NCBI GenBank assembly: GCA_028565635.1
Contig: JAOXYB010025136.1
Span: forward strand, 1-16,046
Reading direction: 5' to 3'
Length of the DNA: 16,046 nucleotides
From: Phoronis ovalis
Taxonomy: Eukaryota; Phoronida; Phoronidae
In this document: positions 8,626-16,046 of the stretch, in pieces
Layout of the letters: each line of letters opens with the position of its first letter
How positions within the stretch are numbered: the first letter of the stretch is position 1
Program-made: the position numbers and the translations under genes
Notes under the pieces: model-generated
Told to the model about the DNA's origin: nothing
What the model saw: only the letters and a program-made list of their open reading frames with translations
Database searches by the model: none

Positions 8626-9600
8626 TATTAGCTCACCTCCTTGAGTGAACAGACTGACAATTTGCTCTTTTTTGTCTTTATTCTTATTCGAAATGCTTTC
8701 ATTTACAGTACTATTATGTAAGAAGCTTAGTGTAAGATTTCTTGAATGCACAGGTGATATTTTAGTTTTATAGTTTCACTGTGGTGGATAGCGCTACTCC
8801 TTAAGAGACCAATGTTACCTCTGTTAGCAGGAAAATCAGTGTATAATATACTTTAATTTTGATTCTTTGATATGAGAAAAGATCTGAGATTTTCTTTTGT
8901 GTTATTAGCTTTTACTTGCAACTTTATTACGAAACAAAACGGATCCAATTGTAATGAACTCCCAATTACATACATGCTAAGTAACTGCTTAAAACTGGTA
9001 ATTTTATTGTATAAAGTGAAACATTGTATAAATTTGCATGTAAATATTTTACAAATGATGCTAGACTTAGTTTTATATAATATTAAAGATAAAATATCAT
9101 GTTATTATCACTTTGTAAAGTGTAAGGTAATTAACGTTAACATTTGTTACAATTTCTTAAGTCATTCAGTCCTGCAGTTTAAGTGATGCAATTTTATTAG
9201 GATTATTTTTTTGTAATTTTAGCCAACCCATTGAGCTTTAAGATATAGATATATACTCTTACTTTAGAGTTACTAGTAAAATGTTTGGTGCAAAACTTGC
9301 AAATTCAGTCAAGACAACCTCTTTAACTTTGTGTTCAGTAAAACTAGCATGTTCTAATTTGTTGGTTAAGCCTGGTTTGAAGCTCATAGACTTTTGTTAT
9401 CTCAGTTATAAAAGTAGCTAGTTTTGCTTAGTTAAATGGATTCCTGTGTTTCAATATACAGGTGTGTAGTTAACACCATTATATATGCCATCTTGGCTTG
9501 TAATTATTGTGTAGGATATGTGTTGCTGTATTATTTTGTTTTTATTTATAAGTGCATTGTTAATGTTTGCAAATAAAAAAGTTTTATATATCAATACAAT
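8626..9600 (+). other. DDR: DDR 3' untranslated region (probable extent)
   Basis: AT-rich sequence follows the stop codon, without introns or conserved frames that I can see. An open frame at 8872-9186 has low-complexity AT-rich composition and no family similarity. The end is placed shortly after the first AATAAA (9572). A second AATAAA at 9926-9931 could give a longer transcript. Confidence 0.6.
9572..9577 (+). terminator. Poly(A) signal AATAAA, probable DDR 3' end
   Basis: This is the first canonical AATAAA after the DDR stop codon (about 950 bases downstream), with T/GT-rich sequence around it. The alternative copy at 9926-9931 is also canonical. Confidence 0.5.
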
Positions 9601-12045
9601 TAAAAATTAAGACAATAGCTGGTCTCAGTTTTCATTATGCAGGCATGTTATCTGTTTCTGTGTGGCAACTGAAGAAAAAACACCACAAATGTTGTCTTTG
9701 GGATACTTTTGAATCCACTACGAATTGCCGGATACTGATCCAAATCTTACACGTTTGCTACTCGCTTCTAAATATTGGCCCCTCACCTCCACTGACTGAA
9801 AGTGGGAAAAAACTCCTTTCCTTTACCAAAATTTGAAAATGTGAAACCTATACAAGGAGTGACCCCCAGGACGTGCTATCGACTTTTGTGCACTGTTTAA
9901 AACTTCCAAGATGAATTAAAAGGTAAATAAAGTATTGCATTAGTTGAAATAGCTGTGTGGATATCACAGGCGGTTTATGAGATGGATATCACTTTTTTAA
10001 CTGATAAGTAGGACACAAATTCACTTCCGTCAAGTTTAATGATCATGGCAAGCATTTAATTCACACTACTCAACCCAATAATTTGATAGCTAGGTACCCT
10101 ATTAAACTTTTGAATAACTGTTGGTGACACGTGAGAGCTGCTGGCGTGGTCCAGAATCTGAGCTACACCGTCGTGCTTATATGGCAAATAGGCAAAATCG
10201 AAAACCCTATTCTGCATTTTAGTGCCCATGTTCGCACATTGTATTATTTGGAATCTAAGCAAGGGAAACATTTATGTGGGCAGATTTTTTTTTAAAGATT
10301 TAGCAAACTATTCTGTGTTACTTAAAGCTGAAACTTTTGAAAAAAGCAAAATTAAAATGAGACAATGTTTTGTAGACCTATATATAAGGATAATTTTTGT
10401 CAAGTTTCAACTTTGTAGCTAGGTGCAAGGCTTTTGACTTACGTTTTTTGAAAATTACCCCACTCTCAATTGTACATGCAAGAGAGAAACAAAGCAGAAT
10501 ATATATACATACACCATTAAAAAATAAAATAGAATAAAAAATACAAAATTATCAGTTCAAAACTAAAATAACAGATACTGAAAATAATATTAGTGAATCA
10601 CAAAACCGTCGGTACATAACTGTACATCCGTTATTCGTTTATCTGTGTCGAGAGATGAGTTTATGAAACAATGCTACTTGTTTAAGCCAATATTTTATTT
10701 GATATCAAGATACTTCGAATGAAATATCAATTATTATTTTCAAATGCGGCAGATCACAAACTACAAGAATTTAAGATTGCGTCAACCTAAAATGTAACAG
10801 GGAATTTTATATTTATTAGTGAAACATGACAATTGTTCGGATAAACCTAGGATATATAAAACTCTTAGAGTTTTATATATCCTAGGATAAACATATGAAT
10901 TTTAAAGCATTCTTAAAAGTTCCTGGTGCAAACAGTTTTCGTTATTTAATGTTTCGTCCGACGCGCAGATAGCCATATACAATTGCAAACATGTATGTCA
11001 CCTTAAAGAGTGACATAGGTAATGCCAAAATATTAATATGTTGTGCGTACATTTCTATGGCAAATTTTCATTCTTTCCATAAAAATGTCTGTTCAATTTT
11101 TACCAAAAATCACAATTAAACAAACTAATATTGCACGTGTCAACTGTTACTGTAGTAGGTGTTGGGATTTTGCGTTCGTGTTCTCGACTGCACTAAGTAG
11201 ATGCAATGTTTGTGCAATTATACCCGCAAGCTTCTAGTGGAGCACATTACACATACATTTCTTTAGCCATTTTCGCATTAAAATGCCTACATTATTATTA
11301 GTATGCCGACACATATATTACCGTGGTAGAAATATTTTTAAAATTGTCATTTTTTATATATAACACTTCGTTTTTTACTCATTAGTCGGTCTCAGAGATG
11401 ATAATTTATGCTGGTATACGAGTATCTGATGCAACTTCTTCCGCACTTTGACATTTGCTTAAAGATAAACCGGAGGAGAATCTGTGTACACGGCATAACC
11501 TGAGATATATACCTTTAAATATAGCCAATTAGACCAAGTTTTCCTTTGGCGTCATTAAACAATCGTAAATGCTAGACGAACTGATATACAATGATATTTT
11601 TTGTATGCCTGAAAACGGCTATTTGCAAAACACAAGCTAAAATGTGCTCACAATTTTGAAGATTTAAAAAAAACTGAGCAACACATATCCATTGAAATTT
11701 AATACGAAGTTTATAATTTGAAAACTTTTCAACGGTAGTCTACCACATTATTGAAGCTTAAACTTAATGCTTTTTTAAAATAGCTGTTGATGCGAGTGTG
11801 GAATAATATTATTTATGCAGGAATTACTAAAAGTCAAATAATGAAATTAAACCTGTGAAGAAACAAGTATAATATCTTTTAAAGACAAGTCTATAAGTTC
11901 CGTGTACAAAATCTAAAACTTTTAAATGGAAAATTATTGGTACAAATAGCTTCTCAATTACTTAACTTTAGACATGTGCTCCTATAATTGTAGTTACACG
12001 AAGTATACAAATATTTAGTTGGCAGGGGAATTGCGACAGTGGAAA
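9601..12045. other. Intergenic stretch between convergent DDR and globin genes
   Basis: I see no supportable gene. Open frames at 9567-9836 (+), 10056-10271 (-), 10222-10422 (+) and 11043-11237 (+) lack recognisable domains and plausible splice contexts. The one distinct structure is the perfect hairpin at 10846-10886, listed separately. Confidence 0.65.
10839..10892. repeat. Perfect 20-bp-arm palindrome inside 8-bp direct repeats
   Basis: Arms 10846-10865 and 10867-10886 are exact reverse complements around one central base; the outer ends are CCTAGG. The 8-mer GGATAAAC occurs at 10839-10846 and again at 10885-10892, overlapping the hairpin ends by one or two bases. The layout resembles a very small foldback insertion with an 8-bp target duplication (the length typical of hAT elements), or a template-switch product. 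No coding content. Confidence 0.8.
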
Positions 12046-12064
12046 AGCTATTGCGTCCGTCGAA

Positions 12065-12070
12065 TTTATT
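12065..12070 (-). terminator. Poly(A) signal AATAAA of the globin gene
   Basis: Read on the minus strand, GATAAATAAATTCG starts about 30 bases after the globin stop codon. It implies a short 3' UTR ending near 12045. Confidence 0.65.
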
Positions 12071-12099
12071 TATCAAACATTGCGTCTATTGAAGCTAAA

Positions 12100-12219
12100 T
12101 TATATTTCCATACTGCTCATAACCATATCCCAGGTTTTTGCCCAGGCAGCTTTAGTTTCATTGTTCCATTTACTACCACAGTGGGTTTCAATATAATGTA
12201 TAAGACCAGCTCCAACCGG
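12100..12219 (-). CDS. Globin exon 3 (helices G-H)
   Basis: The acceptor TTGTTTTTTTTAG precedes 12219, phase 0. The 39-codon exon reads PVGAGLIHYIETHCGSK, then WNNETKAAWAKTWDMV and ends SSMEI-TAA. The pattern (VG.GL..YIE...G...N.ETKAAW) is that of the globin G and H helices, completing a full-length globin. It is only 120 bases long. Confidence 0.93.
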   Translation of the reverse strand, partial: PVGAGLIHYIETHCGSKWNNETKAAWAKTWDMVMSSMEI

Positions 12220-13228
12220 CTAAAAAAAACAATAGAATTTATTGTTAATGAGATATATCAAATAAGCTGATTTGACTATTGGAATCAAACTTTGTATACA
12301 GTCTGGCATCCCAGGGTCTGGCATATTCTGCAAAAATCAGCTCTTTCACGTCCTGAGATACAAGTAGCAAAGATAATGGCGTAAACGTGTTGGTGGAGAA
12401 AAGTGCTAGATTGATAAGAGAACATCGGATGAGTTAGTAATTTTTTTGAGAAATCAAAAATATCCGACTGATGCAAATTTGAAACAAATATAGCAATTTT
12501 AAAAATAAATTCTGACAATAGACGCGAATGTATCTGCAACTATAAGGACAATTGAATGCTTGCAGCAACTATACATCTGTAAGACGGCCGGTTAAATATT
12601 TATTTTGCGTGAAAGAACATATAAAGCATAAAATATTTTTAATTGATTATTAATGAGAACATTTTTATACACGTACTGGCTTGTGCTTGCTTCCAACTAC
12701 GCCATATCCTAGATGTCGTTCACCCAGCTCCTTCAAATCTTCAGAAAACTTGTCTGGCTGTTGAAGCTGGCTGATAATGGTATTCAGTCTTTCAATTACA
12801 CGAGCAGTGTGGTTACCAAAATCTTGATCAGGATTGGGACCAGTCAAGAATTTAGCAAAAGGTTTCTTAAGTTCAGGTTCCAGCTCAAAAGCCCTGTTGA
12901 AAGTACCGGGGGGAAATAAATAAATAATTTCCTTATGATTACTAGCAGTGCATGGCAATAATCTTGACAGGGAAACAGCGATAAGATTTCCTCTGGTACC
13001 TGGATTATGTATATAGAAGAAGTGTATAAACTGTTGTTTTTTTTAAATTCAACTATAGAAACCGTAAATACACTTTACTAAATGAGAAAAAATAATCCAG
13101 CCTTTAGAAAGAAAAATTAAACTAAAACCGTACTTGTTAAACACGTCAAGTCCAATAGCTTTCCAGTCGCCTCCAATTGCCGCCCATGAGTCTTGGACTA
13201 GTTGAATTTCTTTCTGGTTGAGAACCAT
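12100..13228 (-). CDS. Complete three-exon intracellular globin, 143 residues
   Basis: This is a haem globin, likely cytosolic, that would bind oxygen or other gaseous ligands. Exons on the minus strand are 13228-13134, 12893-12677 and 12219-12100 (95+217+120 bases = 143 codons plus TAA). Introns are 240 and 457 bases. They sit in phase 2 and phase 0 at the classical globin positions B12.2 and G7.0 (exon 2 ends 12 residues after the proximal His, as in human beta-globin). Key residues by count: Trp15 in helix A, CD1 Phe44 and CD4 Phe47, distal His60 (E7), proximal His92 (F8) in GERHLGYGV, and Trp130 in helix H (KAAWAKTWDMVM). The CD-to-E7 distance (16) indicates no D helix, while E7 to F8 (32) equals that of neuroglobin. 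There is no signal peptide and no N-terminal Gly for myristoylation; the only cysteine is Cys118. The start ATG has a good context (AAAGATGG). It may belong to the neuroglobin-like or nerve/muscle globin group; the subfamily is not resolved. Confidence 0.95.
12677..12893 (-). CDS. Globin exon 2 (helices C-F, both haem histidines)
   Basis: The acceptor is TTTCAACAG before 12893 and the donor CCA|GTACGT at 12676. AA+G restores Lys32, followed by AFELEPELKKPFAKF (compare LFALEPDLLPLF in human neuroglobin). Then come GNHTARV with the distal His and LGERHLGYGV with the proximal His. Read-through past the donor would give only three more residues and a stop, which truncates the globin fold. Confidence 0.95.
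13134..13228 (-). CDS. Globin exon 1 (helices A-B)
   Basis: The start ATG is at 13228-13226 on the minus strand, with A at -3 and G at +4, and no upstream in-frame ATG. It encodes MVLNQKEIQLVQDSWAAIGG and onward to LDVFN plus two bases of Lys. The donor is AACAA|GTACGG at 13133. Translation beyond the donor gives non-globin sequence, so the splice is needed. Confidence 0.95.
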
Positions 13229-13305
13229 CTTTGACAATTTTTTTTTATCAAAATACAATATTCTCAGTTACCAGTTGCAATATGATTTCTTTCTCAGTCC
13301 ACCAG

Positions 13306-13313
13306 TATTTATA
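13306..13313 (-). promoter_or_regulatory. TATA box of the globin gene
   Basis: TATAAATA reads on the minus strand about 80 bases before the globin ATG, implying a transcription start near 13280 and a 5' UTR of about 50 bases. A strong TATA box fits a tissue-specific globin promoter. Confidence 0.7.
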
Positions 13314-13510
13314 GTTTTGTGTTTCTAAAAATATTCAAATTTATATTTGTACATATATATTGACATTCATGGAAGCTTGATCGTTGGATTCTTTTTTTCA
13401 TCCAATGTCTTTCGTGTCTCTTTGCACGTAGGTTATTTCGCCTAACGATTACAAATTATAAAGTATCTCTGTCAGTACACACCAATTAGCATTTCTGTAA
13501 CCTGTAGAAA

Positions 13511-13525
13511 AACGCCATCTGGGGG
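13511..13525 (-). promoter_or_regulatory. CTCF/YY1-like motif near the globin promoter
   Basis: The minus strand reads CCCCCAGATGGCGTT, sharing the 11-base core CCAGATGGCG with the site at 15089-15104 apart from flanking bases. It deviates from the CTCF consensus CCASYAGRKGGCRS at two positions. It lies about 280 bases upstream of the globin ATG. Confidence 0.3.
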
Positions 13526-15088
13526 AGAAATTTAATGCTGTCGCAAGATTCTTTGCCGATTTCTTTCCTGAGGCTAATATTTAAATAAAATGGTCATTAG
13601 TAGTCATCAGTTATAGAAAATTAATTTAGGAAAATGCCTTCATACACCATTGATAGCAAACATGGCAGGGACATGGCATGGTCTCCAACTTTATGTAGTT
13701 CCCTTCGGCCGGGACCAACCTAGTTTTGCTTTCTTCTCGAATTCTGTTACACACGTAAACTATTACTAGAAGCACATCACTTATGGTTGTATTCACGCCG
13801 AGCTGACTGTCCAAGCACGGTTTACTCATAAAACAAGATTCAGATTGTGGTATAACTAATTAAGATTAGTTGAACAACTGTTACATTAGTACGGATATAT
13901 TTATTACGTATACTGTGCTATACAGGCATGAAAACAGAAACAATGTAAACTCTCAGTAAAACTTGCATATGCTTTACAACTGGAGCGAAGTCACCTGATC
14001 AACCTCTGATTTATTACTAAAACACTATACCGAGAAAAACCAATTAAAGATAAATATGTATTTTATGCTATGACCAAAACAAAACATGGGAAAACGTTAA
14101 TAATTGCTCTCGGGACGCCACAGTATCTTGAAAAAAGCGTACAAATAAGAATTGTTTTCTGAGGCGAGAGAACTCATAACTCCTAAACGGTAAAACCCCC
14201 CTGGGACACTGTCATTCAAAGTGGTTTTAGATATAAATTTATGCTGGTACGTTTTTCAAACATCATTGGGATTAATAAAACCCATAAATTGGCGTTAACT
14301 AAACTATATATCTCTAGTGTTTTCATTGTTTTAATGTTCTCTAAAGTTAACCTGAATAATCACAACGCAAAACACCTGAAAATAAAAGATCCTATTAAAA
14401 AACCTACATCAATTGACACTCAATTAATAAATTATTATGGTCTGTGATCAGCTGTCACCAAGTATCAGCACAAACTTCTTACATAATTAAATATCTTTGA
14501 CACTAGACAACACATAATTAACCGTCCTACTTAATAAAAAAACTTTGAAATTAAAATTAGATAACACAGTAAGAAGTAAACAATTGTTGACCCAGTGTCA
14601 GTATTACGTCAGATTCCGTCTTTTCAAGAGGAACCTGCACTGCAGTCTCTTTCAGCTATAAGTACATGTCTGGGTCAGGGCATAGCTGAGCATTTATAGA
14701 TTAATGAAATAGAGGACAACCTGGGACCCACACTAGCAAACAAATGCATTTTCCGCCACATCCAAGTTCAGTGGGAACACCCAATTTTCAGAGTTAACCA
14801 CAGTTTGTAATTAGACAATTGTGTACTCCTATACTACACAGTAAGCATTTTTGGGTTCTGCCCAGGCCGGAATGATGGGCCGGTGATATGGCCAAGTGAT
14901 TATTATTATGTGTGAAGTATTTGATGATTCACAAACGTTAAATAGTATACATTAAGATACACCTCGAAATATAAATTCCCCCCCCCCAGATCCGTTGTAC
15001 CGAAGAGCAAGATACACTTTTGCATTGTTTTCAATTCAAGTATACAAGTCGTAAATATATTGAAAAGACGACTGAGAAAGATACATTG

Positions 15089-15104
15089 TGCCGCCATCTG
15101 GTGG
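15089..15104 (-). promoter_or_regulatory. CTCF-consensus / YY1-like motif upstream of PhyH gene
   Basis: The minus strand reads CCACCAGATGGCGGCA, which satisfies the CTCF consensus CCASYAGRKGGCRSYR at every position. It also contains GATGGCGGC, the YY1 core. It lies about 170 bases upstream of the PhyH ATG. A match does not show occupancy. Confidence 0.45.
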
Positions 15105-15268
15105 AATACATTGTGAAGATAAGAATATTTTACTGATAAAGACTCTGAAACTATTAAAGTTATGATGTATTTGCAAGTGTTATGTTCTAGGTCAATATTC
15201 TAAAATTAGCAGGGCAGCAAAGTACACTTGCCTAAACCACTTGGCTCCCAGACAGAAGGGGAATTTTC

Positions 15269-15274
15269 ATGTAA
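15269..15274 (+). promoter_or_regulatory. Minimal start-stop uORF (ATG TAA) before the PhyH start
   Basis: ATGTAA is followed after two bases by the main ATG at 15277. The upstream ATG has a weak context (T at -3, T at +4) and the main one a good context (A at -3, G at +4). Confidence 0.45.
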
Positions 15275-15276
15275 AA

Positions 15277-15607
15277 ATGGATTCAGGTAAGCAACTGGAA
15301 GAGGGACTGGTAGCTCGTGAGAATAGAACAATTACTGTGCGAGATATATACATATGTACTTTTTCCAATGTTCCAACTGGAAGGTTAGAGGAATAAAACG
15401 GTTTGCAAATTCAGTAAAGTATTATACTATCCATTGAACCTTTCAGAATATAAGTTTACGGATGGTTTTCGTGTAAGTGACCAAATGAAGACAGAATTCA
15501 TTGAAAATGGCTATATCCTGGTTAGAAACGTGTTCAACGAACTTGAAGTCAATAAATTGAAGGATGCCCTTGAGCACGATGAAGGCATTGTCAAACACGC
15601 TTATCAG
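15277..15607 (+). CDS. Phytanoyl-CoA dioxygenase (PhyH) domain protein, first two coding exons, 3'-partial
   Basis: This is the N-terminus of a PhyH-family Fe(II)/2-oxoglutarate oxygenase. Coding exon 1 is 15277-15286 (ATG GAT TCA G, donor GTAAGC). Exon 2 is 15447-15607 (acceptor CCTTTCAG, donor GTACGA). They join in phase 1 to give 57 residues: MDSEYKFTDGFRVSDQMKTE, then FIENGYILVRNVF, ELEVNKLKDALEHDEGI and KHAYQ, ending in phase 0. The ENGY.LVR..F...EV..L..AL pattern is the conserved first helix-strand unit of PhyH domains. The Fe-binding HxD...H lies in later exons beyond the right edge, so activity and substrate cannot be judged. The gene is divergent from the globin gene. Confidence 0.8.
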
Positions 15608-15980
15608 GTACGATAAATCCCGTCATTTTACGCACTGAAAGAATTAAGCTTTCACTCTGCATGCGAAATGTTGTTTTCTTGCAACCATAGCATACCAGTA
15701 CTCTATAGATTACAATGTGCTATGGTACCGTGTACACCATCAATCATAGGTTTATCAATGTATCTTGAGCATTTGTTAACCGCGTATTTTAGCTATCGAC
15801 ATGTGCCTGGACAGGGACAAGCATGTAGACGCACACACACATGGATTAATAGTTGTGGATTAATTGATATCTGTCACGATGTTACTGTGGCTGGGATAGA
15901 TAGACTAAGAGAAATGTTGATGTTACAGTGAGAATAGGGTGTGGCCAATTTTAACGAGACAATAACGTATATGAATTAAA
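15608..15980 (+). other. Start of PhyH intron 2
   Basis: The stretch follows donor GTACGA. An open frame at 15668-15931 does not resemble the expected continuation of a PhyH domain and is treated as chance. The next exon is not in the window. Confidence 0.65.
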
Positions 15981-16042
15981 TAATATATTTACAGTGGACA
16001 ATGAACAGATATAATATATTTACAGTGGACAATGAATAGACA
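15981..16042. repeat. 31-bp tandem repeat, two copies, at the right window edge
   Basis: TAATATATTTACAGTGGACA begins at 15981 and again at 16012. The second copy differs at two positions (AACAGATA to AATAGACA). The array may continue outside the window. It lies in the PhyH intron. Confidence 0.9.
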
Positions 16043-16046
16043 TAAC

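Larger units (their letters stand above)
13330..15240. other. Divergent intergenic region between globin and PhyH genes
   Basis: No gene is supported. Open frames at 13626-13829 (-), 14241-14447 (+) and 14906-15097 (-) have no recognisable domain. The region contains two CTCF/YY1-like motifs (13511-13525 and 15089-15104), a run of ten C at 14978-14987, and a small GC-rich patch near 14862-14892 (two GGCCGG-type words). No TATA box is evident in front of the PhyH gene. Confidence 0.65.

Noticed and set aside
9567-9836. 89-codon frame just after the DDR 3' UTR
   Set aside because: No recognisable domain, no conserved motif, and it overlaps the poly(A) signal; no support as a gene.
10056-10271. 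Minus-strand frame with HDGVAQILDHASSSHVSP, faintly G-helix-like
   Set aside because: Spacing to the Pro is wrong for a globin, there is no helix-H Trp, and the globin is already complete.
12285-12365. A minus-strand open frame containing ELIFAEYARPWDARLYTKF with a possible acceptor, considered as the last globin exon
   Set aside because: It lacks the G-helix pattern and the Trp-Tyr spacing of helix H. The exon at 12100-12219 fits the globin G-H region far better and in the right phase.
13690-13725. Possible tRNA or SINE B-box around CGGCCGGGACCAACC
   Set aside because: No GGTTCGANNCC B-box and no cloverleaf on either strand.
13626-13829. 67-codon minus-strand frame with several cysteines (MPCPCHVCYQWC) near the globin promoter
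   Set aside because: No family recognised, no promoter or splice evidence, and the cysteines come from repeated CATG/GCAT words.
15668-15931. 87-codon frame considered as the next PhyH exon
   Set aside because: It does not continue the PhyH pattern and has no acceptor in the required phase 0 that gives a family match.

Overview
The window is animal nuclear DNA. It is AT-rich, its genes are split by mostly 200-1300 bp GT-AG introns, and it encodes a collagen-type receptor tyrosine kinase, a haem globin and a PhyH-family oxygenase. The intron sizes and the divergent receptor sequence suggest an invertebrate bilaterian (a marine lophotrochozoan would fit), but the sequence does not fix the phylum. 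No prokaryotic, CRISPR, rRNA or tRNA feature was seen.

Bases 1-8625 (+ strand) hold most of a discoidin domain receptor (DDR) gene. The first part of the gene, covering the signal peptide and most of the discoidin domain, lies left of the window. Eleven constitutive exons join without a frame break into 788 residues: the end of the discoidin domain, the discoidin-like domain, the extracellular stalk, one membrane span, a tyrosine-rich juxtamembrane region and a complete tyrosine kinase ending in TAA at 8623-8625. A twelfth, frame-neutral 48-base exon at 3979-4026 may be a cassette. The 3' UTR probably runs to a poly(A) signal at 9572.

Bases 12045-13320 (- strand) hold a complete three-exon globin gene that converges on the DDR gene. 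Its introns sit at the classical vertebrate-type positions B12.2 (phase 2) and G7.0 (phase 0). The last exon, 12100-12219, is short and easy to miss. The 143-residue product has distal and proximal histidines, and the gene has a TATA box and a nearby poly(A) signal.

Bases 15277-16046 (+ strand) hold the first two coding exons of a PhyH-domain (phytanoyl-CoA dioxygenase-like) gene that runs off the right edge. It is divergent from the globin gene across about 2 kb that contains two CTCF/YY1-like motifs. Short tandem repeats lie at both edges of the window.

The three genes are not an obvious functional unit. I found no novel multi-gene system. The points most worth checking lie within the genes: paired loss of a discoidin-like disulfide, a substituted kinase gatekeeper and hinge, a possible juxtamembrane cassette exon, three YxxP sites, and an ATG-stop uORF beside the PhyH start.
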